Positions 55,289-64,000 of a DNA stretch of 64,000 nt are shown piece by piece. The notes beneath the pieces were generated by a model. That model was not told the origin of the DNA, ran no database searches, and saw only the letters and a list, made by a program, of their open reading frames with translations. The DNA comes from Rhodopirellula europaea 6C (GTDB lineage: Bacteria; Planctomycetota; Planctomycetia; Pirellulales; Pirellulaceae). Every line of letters begins with the position of its first letter. Positions within the stretch are counted from its first letter, which is position 1. Location of the stretch: positions 49,302 to 113,301 of the forward strand of contig NZ_ANMO01000246.1 of assembly GCF_000338295.1 (NCBI RefSeq), read 5' to 3'. The translations under genes were made by a program, and so were the position numbers.

Positions 55289-55377
55289 GCCCGAGCTCCC
55301 TCGCATCGGCCGTCGAGAGCCACCGTTTTCGCGTTTCGACTTGCCACGCCGGTGCCGGGTTTCGTATCTGTGATGCG

Positions 55378-56214
55378 ATGGAAACCGTGTCGATCCAAGC
55401 GAAACATTATTGGACGTGCCTGTGGCCGGGTATGTCGGAATTGTGGTGGCGCGGACGATTGTCAGCCCTGCCCACCGCCGTCGCGTTTGCCGCGGTCGTC
55501 AACGCATTGCTGATCGCCAAATTCATCTATCCCGGCTGGTTGTCCGGGGCACTGGTCGCGCTGGCCTGCTGGATCGCCGTCGCCGCCTGGGTCGTGCTGA
55601 CGGTTCGTTCGTTCCGCGAATTGCCATTGCTGCTGGCGCCACGACAAGTCAGCGATCAACCAGACCGCTTCGCCGAGGCTCAGCTCGCCTATTTAACGGG
55701 CAACTACGCGTTGGCAGAAGAGGCGTTGACAGCAGGATTGTCAATCGAACCGCGTGATCCGCCCGCATTGCTGCTTCTGGCCGCCGTGCTGAGACACACC
55801 GGGCGACTGAACGCCGCTGATGCCTTGCTGACTGAAATTCCAAAATTAGAAGCCGCCGCCGCTTGGAACCTGGAATGGGAAAGCGAGCGAGCCCGACTAG
55901 AACGCGACCTCGATTCCCGAGGCGAATTGCAGAACGACGCCGAATCTGAACACGAACCGCCTGAGAACGCTGAAGAAACCAACGCCAGCCCATCGCCCGC
56001 CGCCTCAGCCGAAGAACCAGAAACCGAAACCACTGAACCAAACCCCACCGCTATCGCCGAAGATTCCGACAACGCCGAAGCGAACACGGACGACGCCGAA
56101 GAATCCGAACCGGCGACGCTCTCGATCGACACGGCACTGCGATCGTTCTCATCCGGCGAGGAAAACGACCTCGATAACGAGCGGCCAAATTCTGGCTATT
56201 CAGAAGCGGCCTGA
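55378..56214 (+). CDS. Membrane protein with TPR-like segment and acidic tail
   Basis: The 278-residue protein has two membrane spans (about residues 31-50 and 57-78), then a tetratricopeptide-like segment (FAEAQLAYLTGNYALAEEALTAGL, PALLLLAAVLRHTGRLNAADALL). The last 110 residues are very acidic and Glu/Asn/Pro rich, probably unstructured. The family is not recognised. It is divergent from the AEC gene and precedes a DUF1559 gene by 51 bases, so the two may be co-transcribed. Confidence 0.65.
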   Translation: METVSIQAKHYWTCLWPGMSELWWRGRLSALPTAVAFAAVVNALLIAKFIYPGWLSGALVALACWIAVAAWVVLTVRSFRELPLLLAPRQVSDQPDRFAEAQLAYLTGNYALAEEALTAGLSIEPRDPPALLLLAAVLRHTGRLNAADALLTEIPKLEAAAAWNLEWESERARLERDLDSRGELQNDAESEHEPPENAEETNASPSPAASAEEPETETTEPNPTAIAEDSDNAEANTDDAEESEPATLSIDTALRSFSSGEENDLDNERPNSGYSEAA

Positions 56215-56265
56215 TCTCGATTCAGCGTTCTTCGCGGAGACGCGTTCGCTCGATAAAATCAGAGC

Positions 56266-57222
56266 ATGAATGCATCCTCCGCTCGCCGATATCTTCCATC
56301 TCGCAAAACACCTCACGCCAAAGGTCACTTCAAACGGCCGCGACACACGGGTGTGTCTTTGGTGGAAGTCATCGTGGTGGTGTTCATCCTCGTCATCCTG
56401 TTGGCTCTGTCTGTTCCGTTTGTTCGTAACATGCGCGAGCTGACACGACGCAGCAATTGCGACCAGAATTTGATCCGCCTGGGTCTAGCGATGCAGGCCT
56501 ACTCGACCGATCACGCCCACCTGCCATCGGGAACCGCATCGTACAACGCGACCTTCCGGTTTTGGCCCGAGGTCCCCTCACCAGCCGAACCCGACGCCGA
56601 TGCTTCGCCGGTCGATCTTGCCATTGTCAGTGAGCCCGAAGGCTATCACCACAACTGGGCATTGGCATCGCTCCCGTACGTTGACCAAGTCGGCCTGTCC
56701 CAATCGATCGACACGACATCCAGCATCTACTCCGAATCCAATCGCCTGATTCGCGAAACGATGATCCCGGTTTTTCGTTGCCCATCGGATGATTCGGTGC
56801 CGACAAACGCGAGCTATGCTGGACTGCATCATTCCGCGGCCAGCCCAATCAGCGCATCCAACAACGGACTGATGTTCCTCAACGGTTGGGTTCGCCCAGA
56901 AGAAGTCCCTGACGGAATGTCCTCGACGATCTTGTTTGGCGAAAAGCTTTCCTTCGCCGGAGAACTTGGATGGTGCAGCGGCACGCGGGCAACGCTTCGC
57001 AACGCCGGGCATGCGATCAACGCAATCCCGCAATCGGATCAACTGGAGAACCCGAGTTTCGTGGGCGGTTTAGGAAGCCGACATTTTGGTGGAGCCAGCG
57101 TTATCAAGGGCGATGGAGCGGTAACGTTTATCTCGGAAACGATCGACCAAAAGCTGTTTCAATCGATGGTCAATCGCAACGACCAACTGGTACTCGCTTC
57201 CGATGCAGTGATCTCCGAGTGA
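56266..57222 (+). CDS. DUF1559-type prepilin-like protein
   Basis: The 318-residue protein has a 29-residue basic leader, then a class III pilin signal: cleavage is predicted after Gly29 in GVSLVEVIVVVFILVILLALSVPF, with Glu34 at position 5. The mature part matches DUF1559 in a diverged form (NCDQNLIRLGLAMQAYSTDHAHLPSG; TTILFGEKLSF; GLGSRHFGGASVIKGDGAV). It differs from the gene at 31019 in the leader length and the valine at the cleavage site. The role in the planctomycete envelope is unknown. Confidence 0.85.
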   Translation: MNASSARRYLPSRKTPHAKGHFKRPRHTGVSLVEVIVVVFILVILLALSVPFVRNMRELTRRSNCDQNLIRLGLAMQAYSTDHAHLPSGTASYNATFRFWPEVPSPAEPDADASPVDLAIVSEPEGYHHNWALASLPYVDQVGLSQSIDTTSSIYSESNRLIRETMIPVFRCPSDDSVPTNASYAGLHHSAASPISASNNGLMFLNGWVRPEEVPDGMSSTILFGEKLSFAGELGWCSGTRATLRNAGHAINAIPQSDQLENPSFVGGLGSRHFGGASVIKGDGAVTFISETIDQKLFQSMVNRNDQLVLASDAVISE

Positions 57223-57279
57223 ACGCAAACAAGCCAGCTCAATCGCTCTGCAAGCCAACCGCTTGTCGACCGCCAAACC

Positions 57280-58341
57280 TTAACCGAGGTCTTTTTCCCA
57301 CTGACGACCTTGCTCGTCTTCGGCGAACTTCAGCGTTGCAAACTGCCCCTTCAGCTTCACCGCGTTGGAATCAATCGTCGTTTCGACCGTGAAGATCTGG
57401 CGATTCGCGAGTGACTGCACGATTGACGAAACCAAAAACTGCTCATGCGTCGACAATTCGCGTTCGGCCATCGATGTCACAAACCCCTTCTTGGGCTGCG
57501 GTGCGGGAAAACCATTCAGCTCAACCGGATGCATCAAACGCAGCGACAGAATCGATCGAGCCCCGTCCATGACTTGGCCCTCCGGATCACCCACCCAAAG
57601 ATCGATCGCGGCAAGTTGCTCGTTGGTTTGGTGATCGACCAAAACATTGCGTTCCATGTCGAAGTGACTCATCGCGACCGCCGTGCGATGGTTCAGTGGC
57701 AACATCGGCAAACGATCAATCCGCGTCGAGCGACGTAACTGCAAAAACTCACGATTGACCGGCGGGCGATAAGTCGATGTGTTCACAATCAAACGCTGCA
57801 GACTCCGTGCAACACGGAATCCATGCCGGGACAACAACGACGCCACACGTGCGTCCGTCACGGGAACTCCCAATCCATGACCGATCGGCGGCAATCCGCC
57901 ATAACCATTCCGAGCATCGCGAACGGGTCCGACACAGATTCGTTTTACCCCCGCGTCCGCGGCACGTTGCATGGTTTCGATCAACAACGAATCGCACATC
58001 GACAACCCGGCTTCACCGGCAAAGCAAATTGCGGCGACCAACGAAGTCGGCACCGCATCCACTTCGGGTACTTCCGCGATGGCTGCGGGTGAATCGCTTT
58101 CCAACAACTCAGGCGACGGCGATTGCCAATCATCGGAAAATTGATGGCACCACGCCACCACTTCACCATCCGCTTCGGCAACCAAGAGACTGGCCGGATC
58201 AAAAAACGTCCGCGAAAGAACAGCTCGTTCCAGGATCGAAACGCTGACCGGCGGGATCTGACCGGCGGTCTCCCAGTGACGCATCCAAACGTCAAACAGG
58301 CCGGGAAGATCAGAGTTGCGAAACGGACGGATGTTCGCCAT
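57280..58341 (-). CDS. GNAT-like acyltransferase of unknown substrate
   Basis: The 353-residue protein opens with a GNAT-type start (MANIRPFRNSDLPGLFDVW). A first domain (about 1-185) includes LLVAEADGEVVAWCHQF and the terminal strands ARVASLLSRHGFRV, as in N-acetyltransferases; a second, similar half (190-345) suggests a tandem GNAT. The acetyl-CoA binding motif is not clear (AADAGVKRICVGPVRDARNGYGG in the expected area). It is a single gene on the minus strand. Confidence 0.65.
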   Translation of the reverse strand: MANIRPFRNSDLPGLFDVWMRHWETAGQIPPVSVSILERAVLSRTFFDPASLLVAEADGEVVAWCHQFSDDWQSPSPELLESDSPAAIAEVPEVDAVPTSLVAAICFAGEAGLSMCDSLLIETMQRAADAGVKRICVGPVRDARNGYGGLPPIGHGLGVPVTDARVASLLSRHGFRVARSLQRLIVNTSTYRPPVNREFLQLRRSTRIDRLPMLPLNHRTAVAMSHFDMERNVLVDHQTNEQLAAIDLWVGDPEGQVMDGARSILSLRLMHPVELNGFPAPQPKKGFVTSMAERELSTHEQFLVSSIVQSLANRQIFTVETTIDSNAVKLKGQFATLKFAEDEQGRQWEKDLG

Positions 58342-58450
58342 GAGGGTAAAACACGGTGCAATGAAAACGAAATAGGTCGGCGGTTCATCCTACCGCGAAA
58401 TCGCTTTCATGTGTCCCACACACCAGCCTCATCGCGCCCGATTGCGGGCA

Positions 58451-59434
58451 CTACTTTTCGAGTTGTTCCATCACCCGGCGAGCGATCACCTGAATCGCTT
58501 CCAAAGGCAACTCTGACGAACCAGTCATCTTGGCTTGTGTGGAGCGAACCATCGCATCGATCTCTCGTTCCGCGGTCAAGATCAACGCTTTTTGCTTATC
58601 CGACAACGGAACGCGGCCTCGACCAAGGTCCCAGCCACGGGCTCGCGCGCCCGCACGGAATCCTTCCGGGAATTCCCCAAGGCCGATCATGGCGTCGAAC
58701 AGCGGCAGCAACATGTACTGTAGCTCCATCGCCAATTTGTGATCACCATCGGCACAAGCCCGATGGATCGCTCGAGTCAGCTCAGGCAAAACGCCGCTCG
58801 TCGCGTTCGTTCCACCATCCGCTCCCGCGATCAGCATCGGAGCCAGCGCCGCATCCCACCCGGTCAGGAACGAGAAATCATCTCGCATCGGCCGGATCGC
58901 GGCCATCATTCGCATCAAGTTCGGCAGATCACCGGAGCTGTCCTTCAGCCCAATGATTCGCGGATACTCTTCCGCCAATCGGATCACCACATCGACTTCG
59001 ATTGGCGACGCAAACATCGGAATGTTGTACAGAGTCACGTCGACGCGCACGTCGCGAGCGATGTGGGCGTAATAGGCGTGAACGCCTTCGCTGCTGATCG
59101 GATAGTAAAACGGTGCGACGATCGCGACCGCTCGAACCCCCATGTCACCATAGGCATTGCAGGCTTCGATCGTTTCTTCGACGTTCGCCTCCGCCGCGCC
59201 CGCCAGCACGGGAACCCGGCCGGCGGCTTGGTCGACAACGATCCGAACGATTCGGCGGCGTTCCTCCGCCGTGAAGCGAACGAACTCACCCGTGCTGCCG
59301 TTGGGATACAAACCATCCACGCCATGGTCGATCAACCAATCGACGTACCCACGCAGCTTGTCTTCATCAACGCGTCCCCGGTCATCCACCGGCGTGATGT
59401 TGGGAGTCAAAATGCCGGAGATGCGTCGATTCAT
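58451..59434 (-). CDS. Dihydrodipicolinate synthase/N-acetylneuraminate lyase family protein
   Basis: The 327-residue TIM-barrel aldolase of the DapA/NanA family has the Schiff-base lysine in RIIGLKDSSGD, the catalytic tyrosine in LYNIPMF, the substrate loop DGLYPNGSTGEF (equivalent of GTTGE, here GSTGE) and VPVLAGAAE. True DapA proteins have TGE preceded by two Gly-Thr; the tail and extra length make a DapA-like lyase for sugar acids as likely. It is followed at 8 bases by the thioredoxin-like gene. Confidence 0.87.
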   Translation of the reverse strand: MNRRISGILTPNITPVDDRGRVDEDKLRGYVDWLIDHGVDGLYPNGSTGEFVRFTAEERRRIVRIVVDQAAGRVPVLAGAAEANVEETIEACNAYGDMGVRAVAIVAPFYYPISSEGVHAYYAHIARDVRVDVTLYNIPMFASPIEVDVVIRLAEEYPRIIGLKDSSGDLPNLMRMMAAIRPMRDDFSFLTGWDAALAPMLIAGADGGTNATSGVLPELTRAIHRACADGDHKLAMELQYMLLPLFDAMIGLGEFPEGFRAGARARGWDLGRGRVPLSDKQKALILTAEREIDAMVRSTQAKMTGSSELPLEAIQVIARRVMEQLEK

Positions 59435-59442
59435 GCTGAGTG

Positions 59443-60048
59443 TCAGTTCGGAGAGGAAGGAGCCAACCCCAACAGTTCATGGAGTCGGTCAGGAGGCTGA
59501 TAGCCTACTCGGTGAGCGATCACTTTGCCGCGCGGAACGGCCAACAATGTCGTCGGATAAGTGGTCACCGGAATCCGAGCCAGAATATTCGGATTGGTAT
59601 CGGGTCGCAGAATGATCGGCACAAAACCATTGGCGAGTCGAGACCGAATGCTCGCGTCGCACAACGTGTTTTGTTTCATCGCGTCGCAGAACCGGCAATC
59701 TTCCGAGGTGATGAAGATCAGCATCGGTCGTCCGGAACGCCGAGCGGCCGCCCATCCGGATTCGAAATCGTTGTGCCACATTGGCGTGTCGGCCGAAACG
59801 AGTTCGGTGGCACTCGATCGAGTTGCCTTCGCCGCCGACAAACTCGAGACCACCTTGCCGATGATTGGAACCTCGGCATCTGCGGTGGAGCTGAAGAGCC
59901 CGATGAATGCGGCCAACGCCGCTGCCCGCCATCCAAAGCTGGACTGAAAAAGAAAAGAATTGCATCGACCGTTGCAAGGCAGAACCGATTGGCGATCATC
60001 GCCGGTTCCACGAAACAGGTTGCTTCCCGCAACCACTGACTGAGCCAT
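59443..60048 (-). CDS. Exported thioredoxin-fold protein
   Basis: This 201-residue protein starts at ATG 60048, with AGGGGA about 7 bases upstream. The N-terminus holds a hydrophobic segment (WRAAALAAFIGLFSS, about residues 40-56) that serves as signal or anchor. The thioredoxin-like domain (about 90-195) has the redox motif SEDCRFCDAM, and the cis-Pro region VTTYPTTLLAVPRG. A CXXC of this type suggests a periplasmic thiol reductase or chaperone for metal or cytochrome assembly. It is encoded upstream of the DapA-like gene on the same strand. Confidence 0.75.
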   Translation of the reverse strand: MAQSVVAGSNLFRGTGDDRQSVLPCNGRCNSFLFQSSFGWRAAALAAFIGLFSSTADAEVPIIGKVVSSLSAAKATRSSATELVSADTPMWHNDFESGWAAARRSGRPMLIFITSEDCRFCDAMKQNTLCDASIRSRLANGFVPIILRPDTNPNILARIPVTTYPTTLLAVPRGKVIAHRVGYQPPDRLHELLGLAPSSPN

Positions 60049-60382
60049 GAGATTTCCCCTCGTAAGGCAAAGACACAACCCTCACAGCGAAAAGACGGAA
60101 GCCATGAGGACCTAGAACGGTCGAAACCTATGCGTCTGAAAATGGCCCCACAAGAGTCAAAAAGTAGCGATCGGGCAATTTGCGTAGTTTTTATGACGAC
60201 AGTCTAGAAAACGCTCGATCGTCGCCCCTCCATGGGAAACGGCCCCACCCTCAAGCGATGAATCCACCCGCAAACGGATAGACAAACGACCACCGATGAC
60301 CGCCCGTCGAAGATCCGGCGACTCCGATCGACACTTGGATCCGCGGCGTATGTCGATGAACGACTCACGCCGTTCTCGGCGC
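60049..60382. other. Gap upstream of ruvA end with no gene seen
   Basis: The 334 bases between the thioredoxin-like gene start and the ruvA stop hold no plausible gene, tRNA or clear hairpin. A short plus-strand frame at 60296-60523 runs into ruvA and is not supported. Confidence 0.5.
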
Positions 60383-61006
60383 CTACTTGGACCGCTGATA
60401 GATCGCGGTGAGCAGCGACTCGGTGTCTTTGAATTTCTTGCCCGTCGCCAACGTTTCGTCGATCAACTTGCGAGCATCCGACTCCGAGTGCCCCAGCGTG
60501 ACCAATGCGTCGTAGGTGTCTGAAACAATCGGCGATTCGACTTCCATTGAATCGGCAACTTCTTCGCCAGCCACCATCAACGCGAACCGAGGCATCTTGC
60601 GACGCAGTTTCGCGATGACTTTTTCACTGGTAGCTGGCCCGATACCAGGAAGCGCCGACAACGTTTTCGCGTCTTGCTCTTCGATCAAAACGGCCAACTC
60701 TTTCACCGGTCGAACCATCGCCCGGAGAGCCTTCTTCACGCCAACACCGTCGACGCTGCAGAACAGGTCGAAGAACTGTCGCTCGGGAAGCGTCGAGAAC
60801 CCGATCAATCGCGGTGTGAGGCGTCCGCCTTGTGCGTTGCCCTCGATGTAGTCCAGCGTGTGCAGCCGAACTTCGTTGCCGATTTGGTTTTGCAACTGCC
60901 GGCGAGTGTAATCGCCCACGTAGACTTCATAGTCAAACGGGGCCGCCTGGATGATGACACTGATCTCGCCCACTTGGACCAGTTTGCCAGCAATCGAAAC
61001 GATCAT
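60383..61006 (-). CDS. ruvA: Holliday junction branch migration protein RuvA
   Basis: The 207-residue protein has the three RuvA domains: OB fold (1-65, [19 protein letters not shown]), tandem helix-hairpin-helix motifs (70-140, [39 protein letters not shown]) and a C-terminal RuvB-binding domain ([19 protein letters not shown]). Its ATG overlaps the nusB stop by 4 bases. ruvB and ruvC are not in the window. Confidence 0.95.
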
Positions 61007-61428
61007 GAGGAGACAGATTCAGGATTGGAGTGATACTTGAACAACCGATCCAAAACACCGTTGATGAACCGTGGGCTGTTTTCGCCGCCGTAGCGTTTCG
61101 CCAAGGTCAACGCCTCGGAAATCGCAACTTGGCCGGGCGTTCCACTGTAAAGAATCTCGTAGGCACCCAATCGCAACACGTTGCGATCCGTCACCGGCAT
61201 GCGGTGCAGGGCCCAGTTGGTGGAAAGCTTGGTGAGCTTCGCGTCGATGTCATCTCGACGCGCCATCGTGCCATCCAAGAGCTCAGCCGCAAAATCCGTG
61301 AGGACCTTTCGACCTTGCAAACGGGAGCGGATGAATTTGCGTGACGTGGCTGCATCACGCCAATCATTCAGATCGGCTTCGTAGAGAAGCTGCAGGACTA
61401 TTTCGCGGGCGCGTCGACGTGTGGACAT
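61003..61428 (-). CDS. nusB: Transcription antitermination factor NusB
   Basis: The 141-residue all-helical RNA-binding protein starts STRRRARE (arginine-rich start typical of NusB), then [15 protein letters not shown], and ends [27 protein letters not shown], the family signature. It binds boxA RNA with NusE and supports rRNA transcription. ATG 61428 is preferred to the upstream ATG at 61440. It is followed without a gap by ruvA. Confidence 0.95.
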
Positions 61429-61494
61429 GCGAGCGATCATCCCGCAGGCACCTCAGAAGTGTCAACTAGGCCACAACAAAAATTGGCCATGACA

Positions 61495-61531
61495 AAAAGC
61501 CGGCACGCTTCGATCAAGCGAGCCGGCTTTT
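61495..61531 (-). terminator. Rho-independent terminator after the IscA-type gene
   Basis: The 10-bp stem AAAAGCCGGC/GCCGGCTTTT has an inner CGCTT/AAGCG pairing and, read on the minus strand, ends in a run of five T. It starts 33 bases after the stop codon at 61564. Confidence 0.8.
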
Positions 61532-61563
61532 GATGATTCGTCTGAGTAATCGAGCGAGTTCGA

Positions 61564-61896
61564 TTACGTTTGGAACGAGCTTCCGCAACCGCAGCTTTTG
61601 ACCGCGTTCGGGTTGTTGAACGTGAAGCCCTGTTTTTCGAGGCTGTCGTACCAATCGACTTCAGTGCCGTCGAGGTACAACGAGCTCTTCTTGTCGACCA
61701 CGACGCTGACACCGTGGCAGTCGTACTTCGAATCAGCCTTCATGTCGAAGCTGTCGTCGAAGTTCAGCGTGTAGTTGAATCCGCTGCAGCCACCGCCGGC
61801 GACACCAATCCGCAATAGCATCGAATCGTCGAAGTTGTGTTCCTTGCGAAAACGCATGACTTCTTCGGCCGCGCGCTCAGTCAATTTGATTGCCAT
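61564..61896 (-). CDS. IscA/ErpA-type iron-sulfur cluster protein
   Basis: The 110-residue A-type carrier has the three metal-binding cysteines: Cys37 in [12 protein letters not shown] and Cys102/Cys104 in SCGCGSSF. It transfers Fe-S clusters to target enzymes. The family signature VGGGCSG is here VAGGGCSG. It is a single gene, not near isc or suf genes in this window. GAGGA lies upstream of the start. Confidence 0.92.
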   Translation of the reverse strand: MAIKLTERAAEEVMRFRKEHNFDDSMLLRIGVAGGGCSGFNYTLNFDDSFDMKADSKYDCHGVSVVVDKKSSLYLDGTEVDWYDSLEKQGFTFNNPNAVKSCGCGSSFQT

Positions 61897-62470
61897 CGTT
61901 CGGATGATCCTCGTGAATGGATGGACAGTTGTTTGAAGTTAGGTCCGAGTCGGAACTGCACAGAACGAGTTGTTCGAACCTGTTCCATTGACATACCAGT
62001 CAATGACCATGTTCGTTCACCGCCCGCAGCCATGCAAATCGTTTCAACAATGCAAACGGCTTGCCAATGCCAAAACCAGTCAACTTGGCAGTTTTTGCAC
62101 CAATCGGCCCACTACTTAGTGATTGACGATTGTACCCGCAGCCCGGCCAAATCAACAACCTCTTTTCGCAGCGAAGGAGTGTCCGGTTCATTTTGCTTCC
62201 GAAAGTACCGACTCGGAATGCAACCACCCAGCACCGGGTTGCTAGCATTCACCACAGTGTTTCCCGCCATTTTTGACATTGCCGCACATCCCGGGAATCG
62301 TTGGCAAACGTTTCGGCCGGGTGAAATCTGCCCGTCAAGAATTGAAATTTTGGCCCGCAACCTGCTCGCCCGGTAAAATGCTCCACGGCAGGCGGAGATT
62401 CGCTGAGATCGATCACAGCGAGTCTTTTCGCGTGTCCTTTTCTCTTCTATCGCACCGTCAGGTGATCTCT
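61897..62470. other. 574-base gap with no gene seen
   Basis: Divergent promoters of the IscA-type gene and the oxidoreductase gene must lie here. The plus-strand frame 61837-62376 and several minus frames have no domain. No riboswitch or tRNA pattern was seen. Confidence 0.5.
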
Positions 62471-63916
62471 ATGTCCGATTCTCTCGCCAGCCGCACTGGT
62501 CGCGGCGCAGCGGCCACGCGCCGCTCTTTTTTGAAACGCTCATCGCTCGCCGCAGCATCCGTGATGGTGGTCTCACCGCACGTGTTGGGTGGTCCTGGAA
62601 AAACGCCACCGAGCGACCAATTTCGATTCGCTCAGATTGGCGTCGGCGGCCAGGGAGCTCGCGACGTCCGCCGGATGATCCACGCCGGAGGAACCCCCGT
62701 CGCCCTGTGTGATGTCGACGTCCAACGGGCGGGCAAAACATTCTGCCAGCATCCCGATGTCGAACGGTTCACCGACTACCGAGTCATGCTGGATGAATTT
62801 GACAAGGAATTTGACGCGGTCGTCATCAGCACGCCCGACCACACCCACGCCACAGTCGGCTTGGCCGCGATCCATCACGGCAAACATGTTTACATGCAGT
62901 GCCCGATGGCTCGCACCTTTGACGAAGTCAAACGTTTGAAAGCGGCGGCAGAACAATCCGGATTGGCGATTCAAATGGGCAACCAGGGTCACTCCAGCCT
63001 GCACATGCGAGCCTTCCAGGATTTCATCGAGCGGGGTGAGATTGGCGAAATCGAATCCGTGCACTGCTGGACGGATCGCCCCGAGTGGCCACAAGGCATG
63101 ACGTCGGTACCAACATCGACAACCGCTCCGATCTCCCTCGACTGGGACCTGTGGCTCGGCCCCGTCGCGGACCGCCCGTTCTGCAAAGGCTACCTGCCCG
63201 TTGCTTGGCGAGGATGGTGGGACTTCGGCACCGGTGCACTTGGTGACATGGGTTGCCACCTGCTCGATCCAGCTTTCACGACCATGGGTTTGCAACTGCC
63301 TCGCCGAATCACAGCGGACTGCGAAACCGCCACGTCGATCGCCTATCCGGTTTGGTCTCAAATCGAAATGGAATTTGACGGGACTGATGTATGCCCCGAT
63401 GGGTTGAAGCTGACTTGGTACGACGGCGGCAAACAACCCGAGACGCCGACCATCATCGCCGATGAAAGTGTTGGCGAACCTGGCTACTCGGCTGGTGGAA
63501 GCGGATGCATGATCGTTGGTAAGAAGATGACGTTGGTCGGTTCGACGCTTGCTGGCGAACCAGACCAAATGCCACAAATCGTCGCCGTTGCCAGCGAAGA
63601 CGACAACGAACTCGCCGAAGCACGCCAAGCCGGACGCAAACGCGTGGAACAACTTTCCGCGGAAAACAAAGAGACCTCGAAGTCGCACTACGAAGGTTGG
63701 ATTCAAGCTGCCCGAGAAGGCAAGTCGGATTCATTGACCAGCGATTTGCAGATCGCCGGAACGATGACGCAGTCAGCACTTCTCGGCTGCATCGCAACTC
63801 GCTACCCCGGTCAAACATTGACCTGGGACAACGAGAAGCACCAGTTCGCTGGCTCCAACGAAGCCAATTCGTTCCTAAGCTTCGAACCACGCGAAGGCTA
63901 TCTCTACGAAGCCTGA
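62471..63916 (+). CDS. Tat-exported Gfo/Idh/MocA family oxidoreductase
   Basis: This 481-residue protein has a twin-arginine signal (ATRRSFLKRSSLAAASVMV), then an NAD(P)-binding Rossmann domain (RFAQIGVGGQGARDV, ALCDVDV, VVISTPDHTHATVGLAAI) and the C-terminal Gfo/Idh/MocA-like domain (WDLWLGPVADRPF, WWDFGTGALGDMGCHLLD). Such exported members, common in planctomycetes, act on sugars or polyols; the substrate is unknown. The ATG at 62471 is supported by AGGTGA 5 bases upstream; the frame is open further. Lys in MQCPMAR-type position appears replaced (VYMQCPMART where many have EKP). Confidence 0.9.
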   Translation: MSDSLASRTGRGAAATRRSFLKRSSLAAASVMVVSPHVLGGPGKTPPSDQFRFAQIGVGGQGARDVRRMIHAGGTPVALCDVDVQRAGKTFCQHPDVERFTDYRVMLDEFDKEFDAVVISTPDHTHATVGLAAIHHGKHVYMQCPMARTFDEVKRLKAAAEQSGLAIQMGNQGHSSLHMRAFQDFIERGEIGEIESVHCWTDRPEWPQGMTSVPTSTTAPISLDWDLWLGPVADRPFCKGYLPVAWRGWWDFGTGALGDMGCHLLDPAFTTMGLQLPRRITADCETATSIAYPVWSQIEMEFDGTDVCPDGLKLTWYDGGKQPETPTIIADESVGEPGYSAGGSGCMIVGKKMTLVGSTLAGEPDQMPQIVAVASEDDNELAEARQAGRKRVEQLSAENKETSKSHYEGWIQAAREGKSDSLTSDLQIAGTMTQSALLGCIATRYPGQTLTWDNEKHQFAGSNEANSFLSFEPREGYLYEA

Positions 63917-63949
63917 CATCGACTTAGACTTAATTCGAACAACCTGTGG

Positions 63950-64000
63950 CACGGTGGTACCCACCGTGAAATCGCACTCGTCTCGGTGGGGGACCACCGA
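63950..64000. repeat. Tandem palindromic element, cut by the window edge
   Basis: Two related hairpins follow each other: CACGGTGG-TAC-CCACCGTG (63950-63968) and TCGGTGG-GGGA-CCACCGA (63983-64000). The shared CGGTGG/CCACCG core and the 33-base spacing suggest a REP-like intergenic repeat after the oxidoreductase gene. It may also act as a terminator. The right side is outside the window. Confidence 0.5.

Noticed and set aside
62085..62099. Sigma-54-like string TGGCAGTTTTTGCA
   Set aside because: The spacing between GG and GC is 8, not 10, so it does not fit a -24/-12 promoter.
62573..63706. 377-codon minus-strand open frame
   Set aside because: It is antisense to the Gfo/Idh/MocA oxidoreductase and shows no family pattern.

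Overview
The window looks like chromosome from a planctomycete of the Rhodopirellula group. Supporting signs are DUF1559 prepilin-like proteins, a PEP-CTERM exported protein, a CheB-CheR-PAS hybrid kinase, many exported proteins of unknown function, scarce Shine-Dalgarno sites and moderate GC. This assignment comes from gene content only; no rRNA or tRNA gene is visible. No integrase, insertion sequence, phage module or CRISPR array was found.

Left part (1-14 kb): the end of an NtrC-type sigma-54 activator, an Hpt protein, a tiny membrane protein, csrA, then an apparent operon of acidic lipoprotein, Pmp3/YqaE protein, DUF421 protein, endonuclease/exonuclease/phosphatase protein and phosphatidylcholine synthase. 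A CheY-like regulator follows, then a 1637-residue CheB-CheR-PAS-LOV-PAS histidine kinase/receiver hybrid, an App1-type phosphatidate phosphatase and a YihY/BrkB membrane protein. Sigma-54 -24/-12 elements with the canonical GG-N10-GC spacing precede at least six of these units. I read the region as a sigma-54-controlled membrane-lipid and envelope-response island that includes a predicted blue-light sensor. That reading is inference.

Middle (14-31 kb): an ECF-like sigma factor, pterin carbinolamine dehydratase, an exported secretin-like protein, and a ketoacyl synthase homologue with a replaced nucleophile. Next is a CzcCBA-type heavy-metal efflux operon with His-rich accessory proteins, followed by small lipoproteins and membrane proteins of unknown role. 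From 31 to 42 kb: a DUF1559/lipoprotein pair, an exported GH20 hexosaminidase with a sodium symporter, an exported HAD dehalogenase, a TetR regulator, a cobalamin riboswitch leading into a DUF4465 PEP-CTERM protein, and a caspase/legumain-like protein with an EF-hand loop.

Right part (42-64 kb) is mostly housekeeping: asparagine synthase, a tightly overlapping phoH-pgpH-ybeY-corC operon, cdsA, tpx, recO, a TPR protein and LptE-like pair, ruvA-nusB, an IscA-type protein, a DapA-family enzyme and a Tat-exported Gfo/Idh/MocA oxidoreductase. Between tpx and recO lies about 290 bases of dense inverted repeats that look like an uncharacterised structured RNA.
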